Positions 9,161-19,732 of a stretch of DNA of 64,000 nucleotides are shown piece by piece; positions within the stretch are counted from its first letter, which is position 1, and each line of letters begins with the position of its first letter. The stretch spans positions 186,001 to 250,000 of the forward strand of contig JAEUPL010000006.1 in assembly GCA_016790165.1 (NCBI GenBank), given 5' to 3'. The notes beneath the pieces were generated by a model that had not been told where the DNA came from, ran no database searches, and saw only the letters and a list, made by a program, of their open reading frames with translations. Made by a program: the position numbers and the translations under genes. This DNA comes from Burkholderiales bacterium (GTDB lineage: Bacteria > Pseudomonadota > Gammaproteobacteria > Burkholderiales > Casimicrobiaceae).

Positions 9161-9817
9161 ATGCCGCGAATGAAGCTCTACAACTACTACCGCTCTTCGG
9201 CAGCATACCGTGTTCGTATCGCGCTCAATCTCAAGGGATTGAGCTGGGATCATGTGGGTGTGCATCTGCTCAAACGCGAGCACCGCAACACAGAGTACCT
9301 CGCCTTGAATCCAGCTGGACTGGTGCCAACACTCATCGATGACGATGGCACGACCCTAACGCAGTCACTGGCGATCATCGAGTATCTGGAGGAGACCAAG
9401 GCGGGCACCCCGCCGTTGTTGCCCAAGGACCCGGCTGCACGCGCCTACGTGCGGTCCCTCGCGATGGCGCTGGCCTGTGATGTGCATCCGCTAAACAATG
9501 TGCGTGTGCTCAACTACATCACGGGCGAGCTGGGTGCGACTGACGCACAGAAATCGGCTTGGATCGCACACTGGATCGAGATCGGCCTGGACGCATTCGA
9601 AAAAGTTCTGTTGCAATCGGGATTGAGCGGTCAGTTTTGCTACGGCGACTTGCCTACGATGGCCGATTGTGTGCTGGTACCGCAGGTATTCTCGGCGCGC
9701 CGATTCAATGTGGATGTGAGCAAATTCCCGCGAGTCGCCGCCATTGAGTCCCTCTGCAACACGCTACCCGCTTTCATTGGCGCGCACCCGAAGAACCAAT
9801 CGGACTTCGCGCCGTAG
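9161..9817 (+). CDS. maiA: Maleylacetoacetate isomerase (zeta-class GST)
   Basis: Glutathione-dependent cis-trans isomerase of the homogentisate route (maleylacetoacetate) or gentisate route (maleylpyruvate). 218 residues, GST fold. The zeta-class signature SSAAYRVRIALNLKG follows the start directly, with the active-site Ser pair. NPAGLVPTLIDDDG and TQSLAIIEYLEET form the glutathione site. A second ATG at 9170 is possible. No other homogentisate gene is nearby, but the FAH-family gene at 36.1 kb could act downstream of a maleylpyruvate isomerase. Confidence 0.88.
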   Translation: MPRMKLYNYYRSSAAYRVRIALNLKGLSWDHVGVHLLKREHRNTEYLALNPAGLVPTLIDDDGTTLTQSLAIIEYLEETKAGTPPLLPKDPAARAYVRSLAMALACDVHPLNNVRVLNYITGELGATDAQKSAWIAHWIEIGLDAFEKVLLQSGLSGQFCYGDLPTMADCVLVPQVFSARRFNVDVSKFPRVAAIESLCNTLPAFIGAHPKNQSDFAP

Positions 9818-9913
9818 AGCACGCAGCCCGCGCCAGATTGCCGCCCATGATGCAATGGCCCGGCGGCGAATTGCAGGGAAGTTTTCATCGTCGGATAGTC
9901 GAGGTAGACCAGC

Positions 9914-10351
9914 ATGAATCCCATTTCCTCCAACGCCGTCGGACTCATCCATGCGTGTCTCGCGATGGTGCTGCTGGTGGCTATCGTTGTTGTGCGCATG
10001 CTGATGTGCCGTATTCGCGAGTACAAGCACAAGCGCCTGCATCCGCAACAGACGGCCACGTCGCTCCAGATGGCGCAGCAGCTCGAAGACGTGCAGGCGG
10101 CCGACAACTTCCGCAATCTGTTTGAGGCACCGGTGCTGTTCTACGCCCTCGTGACAGTGGCGCTGGCCACGCGCCACACGCCCGACTGGCTGCTCGTGGG
10201 GGCGTGGCTGTTCGTCGCCCTCCGTTACGTACACAGCTACATCCACTGCACCTACAACAAGGTAATGCAGCGCTTTACGGTGTACATCACGGGCTTGGTC
10301 GTCATCGTCGCGTTGTGGGTGCAATTCGTGCTTACGCTGCCGCGGGCATGA
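9914..10351 (+). CDS. MAPEG family membrane protein
   Basis: 145 residues with four hydrophobic segments, the size and topology of the MAPEG family (microsomal GST / eicosanoid metabolism relatives). The motif QAADNFRNLFEAPVLFYAL and the later LRYVHSYIHCTYNKVMQRF are characteristic of the bacterial branch. Function in bacteria is not established. The stop codon overlaps the start of the next gene in an ATGA, so the two are translationally coupled. Confidence 0.85.
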   Translation: MNPISSNAVGLIHACLAMVLLVAIVVVRMLMCRIREYKHKRLHPQQTATSLQMAQQLEDVQAADNFRNLFEAPVLFYALVTVALATRHTPDWLLVGAWLFVALRYVHSYIHCTYNKVMQRFTVYITGLVVIVALWVQFVLTLPRA

Positions 10352-10992
10352 ACCCGCTCGTCACGCAGACGCTGTCGACGGCGCAAACCGTCATCGAAAT
10401 CGCGGCGACCGGTGCATTCGCGCTCTCCGGTGTCATGGAAGCGGCACGCAAACGACTCGACGCCGTAGGCATCGCTGTCGTGGCCTTTCTTGCGGCTTTC
10501 GGTGGCGGCACCTTGCGCGATGTGCTGCTGGATCGCCGCCCCTTTTTTTGGGTGGCGAACCCGTGGTACGTGTGGGCACTACTGGCGTTGTGCGTGGTGG
10601 CCATGCTTACCCTTCGTGCGCGGCACTTTCGCGTTACTGAGCGAGCGAGGCAGTGGCCCGACGCGCTCGGCCTCGGGCTGTTTGCTGCGAGCGGGACCCA
10701 GATCGCTCTTGCCGCGCAGATGCCCAGTCTGGTTGCCGTGCTGATGGGCGTCATGACTGCCGTGTTCGGTGGTGTGTTGCGCGACATTGTCTGCAACGAG
10801 ATCCCTTCGGCCTTCCGTGACCATCGCCCATACGCGGTGTGCGCGTTCGTCGGAGGGTGGGTGCTCGTGGCCATCGACCGCGTGGCAGACCTGCCGACGC
10901 TCGCGCTGGCGGTGAGCGCATTGGTGACGACGCTGTTCCGGGCGTTGGCGATCCGGTGTAACTGGACTTTGCCGCAGTGGCGAACCGATTGA
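10348..10992 (+). CDS. TRIC-type (UPF0126/YadS) membrane channel protein
   Basis: 214 residues forming two copies of a roughly 85-residue glycine-rich membrane module. Repeat 1 reads GAFALSGVMEAARKRLDAVG then FGGGTLRDVLLDR, and repeat 2 has GLFAASGTQIAL then FGGVLRDIVCNEIPSAF. These are the signatures of the prokaryotic trimeric intracellular cation channel family, previously UPF0126. The start at 10348 overlaps the MAPEG stop. Physiological role is unknown. Confidence 0.88.
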   Translation: MNPLVTQTLSTAQTVIEIAATGAFALSGVMEAARKRLDAVGIAVVAFLAAFGGGTLRDVLLDRRPFFWVANPWYVWALLALCVVAMLTLRARHFRVTERARQWPDALGLGLFAASGTQIALAAQMPSLVAVLMGVMTAVFGGVLRDIVCNEIPSAFRDHRPYAVCAFVGGWVLVAIDRVADLPTLALAVSALVTTLFRALAIRCNWTLPQWRTD

Positions 10993-11117
10993 GCTCAACG
11001 AAGCGACACGCCGAAACCACGATGGCAGCTGAGGTCGGCCCTGGTGCGCTGGAATGGCGGCTGGCGATGCGCAGCCGCAGTCGCTGCGTCAAGCGCGCGT
11101 GAGCGAATTTACCTCAC

Positions 11118-11915
11118 TTAGCGGCGCCCCGAGATGATCGCTGCAACAGCTTCGATCACCGCGTCAGGCCGATCCCGATGCGGCGAATGCCCGCAGTGCT
11201 CAAGTTTCAGCCGACGTGTCTGCGGGACGTGTTTTGCGATGACGTCGATCTGCGCCATGGTGCCGTACTCATCATCGATCCCCTGAATCGCCAACAACGG
11301 ACAGACGATGTAGGGCAGCAGGTCTTCGATGTTCCAGGCGCGAAATGCCGGGTTGAGCCAGATGTCATTCCAGCCCCAAAACGCGGAGTCAGCGTCGTCG
11401 TGAAAACGTGCGAGCTTGCTGCGCAGGTCAGTGTTCAGGTAGGCCTCACGTGTGCGGGCGATACTCGCGACGGATAGGTCCTCAACGAAGAGGTGCGGGG
11501 CCGCAACGATGGTGCCTGCCACCTGCTGCGGAAAACTGGCCGCATGGATCAGTGCGATCGAGCCGCCGTCGCTGTGGCCAAACAACCACGGCGTGTCGTG
11601 GTTCGTGTCGATCTGCAACGTGCGCAGCAGCGCAGGCAGGACGTCGCAGGCCTGACGGTGCATGAAATCGACGCCCCACGACTCGCCGTGCGGCCGCGGC
11701 GTCGAGCGGCCGTAGCCCGGGCGCGAATAGACGAGCCCGCGCAGCCCGAGTGCATCGCAAAGCCGCGCAGGAAAATCGCGCCACATCGCAACCGAGCCAA
11801 GGCCCTCGTGCAGAAAGACCATCAGCGGTGCCGATGGTGCCCGATTGCCGACGAACGCACATTCGATTGCGATCTGCGAGCCAGACGTCGAGGTGACCGC
11901 GCTGAGTTCAGGCAT
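11118..11915 (-). CDS. Alpha/beta hydrolase of the benzoate cluster
   Basis: 265 residues with an alpha/beta hydrolase core. The oxyanion region FLHEGLGSVAMWRDFP, nucleophile elbow GHSDGG (Ser), and the C-terminal catalytic His in EHCGHSPHRDRP are visible, with the acid likely in GIDDEYGT. It lies 12 bases downstream of the benzoate-CoA ligase stop on the same strand, so it is part of the ligase/boxD arm. Similar hydrolases accompany box genes elsewhere; acyl-CoA thioester hydrolysis or ester activation of a substrate would fit but is inference. Confidence 0.8.
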   Translation of the reverse strand: MPELSAVTSTSGSQIAIECAFVGNRAPSAPLMVFLHEGLGSVAMWRDFPARLCDALGLRGLVYSRPGYGRSTPRPHGESWGVDFMHRQACDVLPALLRTLQIDTNHDTPWLFGHSDGGSIALIHAASFPQQVAGTIVAAPHLFVEDLSVASIARTREAYLNTDLRSKLARFHDDADSAFWGWNDIWLNPAFRAWNIEDLLPYIVCPLLAIQGIDDEYGTMAQIDVIAKHVPQTRRLKLEHCGHSPHRDRPDAVIEAVAAIISGRR

Positions 11916-11927
11916 ACGGACTCGCGG

Positions 11928-13532
11928 TCAAGCCCGCGACTTTTCCAGTTCGCGCAGCTTGAAGCGCTGGATTTTTCCTGTCGCGGTCTTCGGTAGTTCG
12001 GGCAGAAACTCGATCTGGCGCGGATATTTGTACGGCGCCAGCTTGGCCTTGACAAAAGCTTGCAACTCATGCGCCAGCGCCTCGCTGCCAAGGCTCTTGT
12101 CCTTGAGCAGCACGAAGGCTTTGGCGCGTGTCAGGCCGTTGGCGTCGTCAACACCAATCACTGCCGACTCCAGCACGGCGGGGTGCTGCATCAGCGTCGA
12201 TTCCACTTCAAACGGCGAAACGTACTGGCCGCTCACTTTCAGCATGTCGTCGCTGCGTCCGGCGTAGACATAGTAGCCGTCGGCATCGCGGAAGTATTTG
12301 TCGCCACTCTTGGTCCATGCGCCGCGGAATGTCTCGTTGGATTTTTCCCGGTTGCCCCAGTACATCAAGGCCGACGAGGGGCCACTGATGTAGAGGTCGC
12401 CGACTTCGTCGCTGCCCGTGAGTACGTGCCCGGTGTCGTCGCGCAGTTCGACCACGTAACCGGGCACGGCCTTCCCCGTTGTGCCGTAGCGCACATCGCC
12501 AGGGCGATTGGACAGGAAGATGTGCAGCATTTCGGTGGAGCCGATGCCGTCGATAATTTCGCAGCCGAAATGCGCTGTCCATCGCTCGCCAATCTCGCGC
12601 GGCAACGCTTCTCCCGCAGACGAGCACAGGCGCAGGGCGACTTCCGTTCGAGAGGGCAGCTTCGGCGAGGCGAGCATGCCAGCGTATCCGGTTGGCGCGC
12701 CGAAAAACACCGTAGGTCTCAGCTCTGTAAAGCGCCGGAAGCAGGCATCGGGCGTGGAGCGCTCCGCCATGAGCACCACCGTGGCACCCACTGACAGCGG
12801 GAACGAGAGGCCGTTGCCCAGGCCGTACGCGAAGAACAGTTTGGCCGCTGAAAAGCAGACGTCTTGTTCGCTGAGGCCCAGCACGGGTGCCGCGTAGAGC
12901 TCCGCAGTCCAGTACAGATTTCCGTGTGTGTGCGCCGTGCCCTTGGGGCGGCCCGTGGATCCGGACGAATACAACCAGAATCCGATGTCGTCCCGGCCAG
13001 TCGGCACCGCCGTCGCCATCGGCGTCGCACTCGCAACGCAATGATCGAAATCGAGGGTCGGCGTGCCCGATGCCGACGCCCCGCCACCGACCGGCGCCGC
13101 AGGGGATGACACCACAACGGCCTGCACTTCGTGCGACGCTTTGGCTATTGCCGCCTGCAGCGTCGGGAGCAGCGCTGATGAGACCAGCGCCACCTGTGCG
13201 CGGCTGTGCTCCAGCATATAGGCGTAGTCATCAGCGGTGAGCAGTGTGTTGACGGCCACGGGTACCACGCCCGCGTAAAGGCTGCCGAGAAAGGCGACAG
13301 GCCAGTCATTGCAGTCGTGCATCAGCAGCAACACACGTTCCTCGCGCCGCACACCCAGCCCCATCAGCACGCTGGCGAATCGTTGCGCGCGGTCCGCGAG
13401 TTCAGCGTAGCTCAGGTGGCCGTTGTCGTCGATGTATGCGGTCTTGGCGCCGCGTGCTCTATTGCGTGCAAATAGATGCTGCGCAAAGTTGAAACGATCC
13501 GGCAGTGACGATGGCGCCGTTTGTGTGGTCAT
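11928..13532 (-). CDS. bclA: Benzoate-CoA ligase
   Basis: Activates benzoate with ATP and CoA, the entry step of the box pathway. 534 residues of the AMP-forming acyl-CoA synthetase superfamily. The P-loop YSSGSTGRPKGTAHTH, GIGSTEMLHIFLSNRPG, YVYAGRSDDMLKVSGQYVSP and the C-terminal catalytic Lys region PKTATGKIQRFKLR are all intact. The HIFLSN context after STEM is characteristic of benzoate ligases. A strong Shine-Dalgarno (AAGGAGG) sits seven bases before the ATG. It is between boxD and the hydrolase on the minus strand. Confidence 0.9.
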   Translation of the reverse strand: MTTQTAPSSLPDRFNFAQHLFARNRARGAKTAYIDDNGHLSYAELADRAQRFASVLMGLGVRREERVLLLMHDCNDWPVAFLGSLYAGVVPVAVNTLLTADDYAYMLEHSRAQVALVSSALLPTLQAAIAKASHEVQAVVVSSPAAPVGGGASASGTPTLDFDHCVASATPMATAVPTGRDDIGFWLYSSGSTGRPKGTAHTHGNLYWTAELYAAPVLGLSEQDVCFSAAKLFFAYGLGNGLSFPLSVGATVVLMAERSTPDACFRRFTELRPTVFFGAPTGYAGMLASPKLPSRTEVALRLCSSAGEALPREIGERWTAHFGCEIIDGIGSTEMLHIFLSNRPGDVRYGTTGKAVPGYVVELRDDTGHVLTGSDEVGDLYISGPSSALMYWGNREKSNETFRGAWTKSGDKYFRDADGYYVYAGRSDDMLKVSGQYVSPFEVESTLMQHPAVLESAVIGVDDANGLTRAKAFVLLKDKSLGSEALAHELQAFVKAKLAPYKYPRQIEFLPELPKTATGKIQRFKLRELEKSRA

Positions 13533-13607
13533 GAGATCCTCCTTGTGCGCTTCAGTTGGGCGACATCAGCTCACCATCGCGGCGACTGGCCCGTGCGGTT
13601 GCGCAGG

Positions 13608-15170
13608 TTACGGGGCAAACGGTGCGGCGATGATCTGATCAAGCACCGCGCCGTCGGCTTGAATCGCAGCGCGGCGGTGATAGAAGTTCAGTGCGCGCAG
13701 GCCACCGAGCTCCTCCCCGCCGCCCGCGCGACCGGGGCCGCCGTGCAGCGAATGCGGCATGACGTTCCCATGGCCGGTGTTTTGCGCGGCGATCGCGGGC
13801 GAGATCACATGCACGCGGCCGTGGCTGTCGGCCAGTTCGGTCGCCGCGCGCGCAAGGGCTGCGTTGTCGTCTCCGTAAACTGAGGCGACCAGCGACCCTT
13901 CGCCGCGCCGCGCGAGTGTGAACGCGTGGTCAAGGTCGCGATACGGCAGCAGTGTCGAGACCGGACCAAATACCTCCATTCGGTGCACGACGTCGGCGGT
14001 GTCGGCATCGCGAGTGCCGAACAGTGTCGGGCCAACACAGGCCGCGATGGCCGGGTCGCAATCGACCAGCGCATGCTGACTGCCGTCATGCAAGCGCTGC
14101 GCCGCTTGCCCCAACGCAGTGATGCCTTCGATGACAGACTGATGTTGCTCGCGACTGACCAGCGAACCCATTCGAACGGCCTCATTGCGTGGATTCCCCA
14201 CCGTGGTTTTGGCCAGCCGCGCGCTGATGGCTTCGGCAGCCGCATCGTACAGGGACTCCGGGACGAAGATGCGTCGAATCGCCGTGCATTTCTGCCCGGA
14301 CTTCACCGTCATCTCGCGAACGACTTCCTTCACCAGTAGCGAGAACGCCTCGGCGTCGGCGGTGACGCCGGGTAACAGCAGCGCCGAGTTCAGGCTGTCA
14401 GCTTCGATGTTCACGCGCACCGAATTTGCCGCGACTGCACGATGAGCGCGAATGGTCGCCGCGGTCTCGGCGGACCCGGTGAATGAAAGCACATCAAACG
14501 GCTGCAACGCATCAAGCAGGCCACTGGAACTGCCGCAAAGGATCGATAGTGCACCGACGGGTACGACGCCTGCGTTGACGACGTCGGCCACCATGCGCTG
14601 CGTGAGCCAGGCCGTCGCGGTCGCGGGTTTGGCGATCACCGGCACGCCCGAGAGCAGGGCGGGCGCGGCCTTCTCCCACAACCCCCAGGACGGGAAATTG
14701 AACGCGTTGATGAACAGCGCGACGCCGCGCGTCGGCACCATGAGATGCTGGCTCGCAAATCCTTCCTTGGCGAGTTTCGCGCGGGTGCCATCCAGAAGCG
14801 CTCGCTGCTCGCCAAGCGCGGCACCCCAGCGCGCATACTGACCCAGCGTGTAGATACCGCCGTCAATGTCGACTGCCGAATCGTTCTTCACGGTGCCGGA
14901 GTTGGCCGTCGCGATGTCGTAGTAGGCGTCGCGGTTCGCCTGCAGTACTTTGGCAATTTCACCCAGCATGGCGGCGCGCTCCGTGTAAGTCATGGCGCGC
15001 AGCGCCGCACCGCCGGCGTTTCGTGCAAAGCGGAAGGCAGTATCGACGTCGATTCCGTCGCGACTCACACGGACCAGGTCGGTACCGAGGACGGGGTCGC
15101 GCAGCACTGCGCCGGGTCCGTTGCCGGCGACCCATTGTCCACCGATGAAGTTCTTGAGCAGTTCGGTCAT
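13608..15170 (-). CDS. boxD: 3,4-dehydroadipyl-CoA semialdehyde dehydrogenase
   Basis: Oxidises the BoxC product to 3,4-dehydroadipyl-CoA with NADP. 520 residues, aldehyde dehydrogenase superfamily of the PaaZ-like branch. FINAFNFPSWGLWEKAAPAL, LSFTGSAETAATIR, the Glu in VNIEADSLNSALL and the catalytic Cys in VKSGQKCTAIRR are visible, as are HGGPGRAGGGEELGGL and FYHRRAAIQ near the end. The ATG at 15170 starts directly with MTELLKNFIGGQW; the in-frame codons further upstream fall in the regulatory region shared with boxR. Confidence 0.9.
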   Translation of the reverse strand: MTELLKNFIGGQWVAGNGPGAVLRDPVLGTDLVRVSRDGIDVDTAFRFARNAGGAALRAMTYTERAAMLGEIAKVLQANRDAYYDIATANSGTVKNDSAVDIDGGIYTLGQYARWGAALGEQRALLDGTRAKLAKEGFASQHLMVPTRGVALFINAFNFPSWGLWEKAAPALLSGVPVIAKPATATAWLTQRMVADVVNAGVVPVGALSILCGSSSGLLDALQPFDVLSFTGSAETAATIRAHRAVAANSVRVNIEADSLNSALLLPGVTADAEAFSLLVKEVVREMTVKSGQKCTAIRRIFVPESLYDAAAEAISARLAKTTVGNPRNEAVRMGSLVSREQHQSVIEGITALGQAAQRLHDGSQHALVDCDPAIAACVGPTLFGTRDADTADVVHRMEVFGPVSTLLPYRDLDHAFTLARRGEGSLVASVYGDDNAALARAATELADSHGRVHVISPAIAAQNTGHGNVMPHSLHGGPGRAGGGEELGGLRALNFYHRRAAIQADGAVLDQIIAAPFAP

Positions 15171-15308
15171 TGGGAGGTCTCGCTCTGTCGTGCGGTTGGG
15201 TTGATTGTGGCAGCGTGCCGGCCGCGGCTGCGCGTTGATATTGATCGTCGAATCCGCAAGAATGCCGCGAAAGTGACGCAAAATGCTAGATAGCGCATGC
15301 CTGAAAAC

Positions 15309-15325
15309 GCAATATAATGCATTTT
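15309..15325. promoter_or_regulatory. Candidate BoxR operator between boxD and boxR
   Basis: The sequence GCAATATAATGCATTTT lies in the divergent boxD/boxR intergenic region. A closely matching copy, GCAACATAATGCGTTTC, is found before boxC at 16336. The shared core is GCAAYATAATGCRTTT, and it contains a TATAAT at 15313-15318 that could be the boxR -10. Two copies at the only two promoter-bearing gaps of the cluster suggest the regulator's binding site. Binding itself is inference. Confidence 0.6.
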
Positions 15326-15341
15326 CTGAAAGTTCTCATGA

Positions 15342-16301
15342 TTGTATTGGTGCGAATTACTTTCCTCCCCGGAACCGAAGCCCGTGCGGCGCGCTGAGGT
15401 GCCGCTGCCGGAAGTTGACGAGCGCGACCCGTTTCTGGTTGCGCTGGGTGAGCGTGTCCGTTCGCTGCGCGCACGCAAGGGGATGACACGGCGCGATCTG
15501 GCGGTCGCCTCCGACGTGTCCGAGCGCCATTTGGCGAGCCTGGAGGGCGGCGTCGGCAACGCCTCGGTGTTGATCCTGCGGCAAGTCGCTCAGGCATTGG
15601 ATGGGCAAATTGCCGAGCTGCTGGGCGACGAAACGACGGCGTCGCCGGAGTGGCTGTTGATTCGCGATTTGCTGCGCAATCGCAGTGATGACGAATTGCG
15701 TCGCGGGCGGCTGGCGCTCGCTGAAACCTACGGCGAGGCCGGCAGCCTGTCGGCGCGCGCGCGTCGCATCGCGCTGATCGGCTTGCGCGGTGCCGGCAAA
15801 TCGTCGCTCGGGCAGCGCTTGGCACACGCGATGGACGTGCCGTTTGTTGAACTCAACCGAGAGATCGAGCGGGTGTCGGGCTGTGGTCTGGCCGAGATTC
15901 ACAACCTCCTTGGACCGAATGCCTATCGCCGTTACGAGCGCCGTGCGCTGGAGGAGACGATCCAGTTGTATCCCGATGCCGTCATCGCCACACCGGGCGG
16001 AATTGTGTCGGACGCGTCCAATTTCAATCTGCTGCTCTCGAATTGCTTCACGCTCTGGCTCAAGGCGTCACCTGAGGAGCACATGAATCGGGTGATTGCG
16101 CAGGGCGATCTGCGCCCGATGGCGGGTAGTGGCGGCGCTGCCGCCAGCGAGGCGATGGATGACCTCAAGCGCATTCTTGCGGGGCGGGCGCCGTTCTACG
16201 GCAAGGCTGACATTTCGTTTGATACGACGGGAAAGAGCCCGGACGAATGCTTCGCTGGCCTGATCGCGCTGGTCCAGGCGGCAATCAAGAAAACGCAGTA
16301 A
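15342..16301 (+). CDS. boxR: BoxR-type regulator: XRE helix-turn-helix fused to shikimate-kinase-like domain
   Basis: Transcriptional repressor family of aerobic and anaerobic benzoate genes (BoxR/BzdR), responding to benzoyl-CoA. Counting from the TTG at 15342, an XRE helix-turn-helix spans about residues 33-90 (RARKGMTRRDLAVASDVSER). A shikimate-kinase-like domain follows, with Walker A GLRGAGKSS at 147-155. No ATG fits the start; TTG at 15342 and GTG at 15384 are alternatives, and both keep the helix-turn-helix whole. It is divergent from boxD and in line with boxCBA. Confidence 0.88.
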   Translation: MYWCELLSSPEPKPVRRAEVPLPEVDERDPFLVALGERVRSLRARKGMTRRDLAVASDVSERHLASLEGGVGNASVLILRQVAQALDGQIAELLGDETTASPEWLLIRDLLRNRSDDELRRGRLALAETYGEAGSLSARARRIALIGLRGAGKSSLGQRLAHAMDVPFVELNREIERVSGCGLAEIHNLLGPNAYRRYERRALEETIQLYPDAVIATPGGIVSDASNFNLLLSNCFTLWLKASPEEHMNRVIAQGDLRPMAGSGGAAASEAMDDLKRILAGRAPFYGKADISFDTTGKSPDECFAGLIALVQAAIKKTQ

Positions 16302-16316
16302 ATTGCAGTTGATGGC

Positions 16317-16345
16317 TTGACATGGCGCCAGACATGCAACATAAT
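16317..16345 (+). promoter_or_regulatory. Sigma70 promoter of boxC
   Basis: Consensus -35 TTGACA at 16317-16322 and -10 CATAAT at 16340-16345 are separated by exactly 17 bases. The start of transcription would fall near 16352, giving a leader of about 95 bases before the boxC ATG. The candidate BoxR operator overlaps the -10, so a bound repressor would block polymerase. Confidence 0.7.
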
Positions 16346-16352
16346 GCGTTTC
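16336..16352. promoter_or_regulatory. Candidate BoxR operator upstream of boxC
   Basis: GCAACATAATGCGTTTC matches the site at 15309 at 14 of 17 positions. It covers the -10 and probable transcription start of the boxC promoter, the geometry of a repressor site. Confidence 0.6.
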
Positions 16353-16446
16353 ATTGATTAAGACACCTCACCCGCACAGATCGCATTCACCCTGCGATGG
16401 GTGCCCCAGACGCCCCCACCCGAAGCCGCAGGATCAGGAGCCCACG

Positions 16447-18114
16447 ATGTCCACTGCACCCGCCGTCGAGCGTATTGACTACCGCACCGAACCGTCGAAA
16501 TATCACCACTGGGCGTTGTCGTTCGACGGCCCGATTGCCACGCTGGCGATGAACGTCGACGAAAACGCCGGACTCAAGCCGGGCTACAAATTGAAGCTCA
16601 ACAGCTACGACCTGGGCGTGGATATCGAGCTGCATGATGCCGTCAATCGCATCCGTTTCGAGCACCCCGAAGTGCGCGCCGTGGTGGTCACCAGCCTCAA
16701 GGACCGCGTGTTCTGCTCTGGCGCCAACATCTTCATGCTTGGCGTGTCGAGCCACGCCTGGAAAGTGAACTTCTGCAAGTTCACCAATGAAACACGCAAT
16801 GGCCTCGAAGATTCCAGCGCCCATTCGGGCCTCAAGTTCCTCGCTGCGGTGAATGGTTCCTGCGCCGGCGGTGGCTATGAGCTGGCGTTGGCTTGCGACG
16901 AAATCCTGCTGGTGGATGACCGTTCGTCCGCGGTTTCGTTGCCGGAAGTGCCGCTGCTGGGGGTGCTGCCCGGCACCGGTGGGCTCACTCGGGTGACCGA
17001 CAAGCGTCATGTGCGCCACGATCTGGCGGACATCTTTTGCACGACGACCGAAGGCGTGCGCGGCCAAAAGGCGAAGGACTGGCGCCTCGTCGACGACATC
17101 GCCAAGCCCGCGCAGTTTGCCGACAAGGTGAGGGCACGCGCGCTTGAACTCGCCGCGAAGAGCGACCGTCCCGCGGCAGGCAAGGGTGTCTTGCTACCGC
17201 GCGTTGAGCGCAGCGAGACGGCGGATTCGCTGACCTACGCCAACGTGACGGTCAACATCGACCGCGCGCGCCGCCAGGCCACCTTCACCGTAAGGGCGCC
17301 GAAGGTCGCAACGCCAGACAGCATCGACGCGATCGAGGCGCAAGGCGCCGCGTGGTGGCCGCTGGCGATGGCTCGTGAGCTCGACGATGCGATTCTCTCG
17401 ATGCGTACCAACGAACTCGACATCGGCACCTGGATTCTGAAGACTCAGGGGGACGCCGCGGCCGTTCTGGCCAGCGACGCCACGCTGATGAAGCACCAGG
17501 ACCACTGGTTGGTGCGCGAAACGATTGGCCTGATTCGGCGCACCTTCTCGCGTATCGACGTCTCGTCGCGCAGCTTGTTCGCGTTGATCGAGCCCGGCTC
17601 CTGCTTTGCCGGCACCTTTCTGGAGCTGGCGTTGGCGGCGGATCGCAGCTACATGCTGGCGCTTCCGGATGAGGCCGAGCGCGCCCCGAAACTGATCGTC
17701 GGTGAGATGAACTTCGGCATGCTGCCCATGGCGACGGGACAGTCGCGACTGCAACGCCGCTTCTACGAGGAAGCCCCCGCGCTCGACGCCGTGCGCGCCA
17801 AAGCGGGTCAGGCGCTCGATGCTGACGCCGCCAACGCGCTGGGACTCGTGACCTCCGCGCCGGACGACATCGACTGGGACGACGAGGTGCGCCTCGCACT
17901 CGAGGAACGCGCCGCGATGTCGCCCGACGCGCTCACCGGCATGGAAGCCAATCTCCGTTTCAACGGCAAGGAGAACATGGTGACGCGCGTCTTCGGCCGG
18001 TTGACGGCATGGCAGAACTGGATCTTCCAGCGCCCCAATGCGGTGGGCGACAAGGGCGCGCTCAAAGTCTATGGCAAGGGCGAGAAAGCGGCGTTTGACA
18101 TGAACCGCGTGTAG
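16447..18114 (+). CDS. boxC: 2,3-epoxybenzoyl-CoA dihydrolase
   Basis: Hydrolytically opens the epoxidised ring to 3,4-dehydroadipyl-CoA semialdehyde plus formate. 555 residues with two crotonase-like halves. The first half shows KDRVFCSGANIFMLG and NGSCAGGGYELALACDE, the oxyanion-hole and acyl-CoA region. The second half has ALIEPGSCFAGTFLELALAAD. The ATG at 16447 follows an AGGAG; earlier in-frame codons overlap the promoter leader. The formate released here is the probable substrate of the dehydrogenase encoded at 21.3-25.9 kb. Confidence 0.93.
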   Translation: MSTAPAVERIDYRTEPSKYHHWALSFDGPIATLAMNVDENAGLKPGYKLKLNSYDLGVDIELHDAVNRIRFEHPEVRAVVVTSLKDRVFCSGANIFMLGVSSHAWKVNFCKFTNETRNGLEDSSAHSGLKFLAAVNGSCAGGGYELALACDEILLVDDRSSAVSLPEVPLLGVLPGTGGLTRVTDKRHVRHDLADIFCTTTEGVRGQKAKDWRLVDDIAKPAQFADKVRARALELAAKSDRPAAGKGVLLPRVERSETADSLTYANVTVNIDRARRQATFTVRAPKVATPDSIDAIEAQGAAWWPLAMARELDDAILSMRTNELDIGTWILKTQGDAAAVLASDATLMKHQDHWLVRETIGLIRRTFSRIDVSSRSLFALIEPGSCFAGTFLELALAADRSYMLALPDEAERAPKLIVGEMNFGMLPMATGQSRLQRRFYEEAPALDAVRAKAGQALDADAANALGLVTSAPDDIDWDDEVRLALEERAAMSPDALTGMEANLRFNGKENMVTRVFGRLTAWQNWIFQRPNAVGDKGALKVYGKGEKAAFDMNRV

Positions 18115-18223
18115 CACACCGCCTGCAGTGGCGTTTTCAGCGACCGGTGCCCGACGCACCGTCACGCCGTCGCGACAGCTGCTCCAATCAGCACAGCAGC
18201 AGAATTCAACGAGGAGTCCCCGA

Positions 18224-19654
<1,431 letters not shown>

Positions 19655-19697
19655 CGCGATCCGGGACGGCTTGCCGCCCGAATCACTCGCCACGTTC

Positions 19698-19732
19698 GAA
19701 CGGACGGGCGGCGCTGCGCTCGCCCGCCGTTC
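19698..19732. terminator. GC-rich hairpin in the boxB-boxA gap
   Basis: GAACGGACGGGCG pairs with CGCCCGCCGTTC (one bulged A) around a short loop. No T-run follows immediately, so it could be a Rho-dependent or attenuating structure, or an mRNA-stability element setting different boxB and boxA levels. The gap is 295 bases, unusually long for subunits of one enzyme, and otherwise shows nothing I recognise. Confidence 0.45.
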
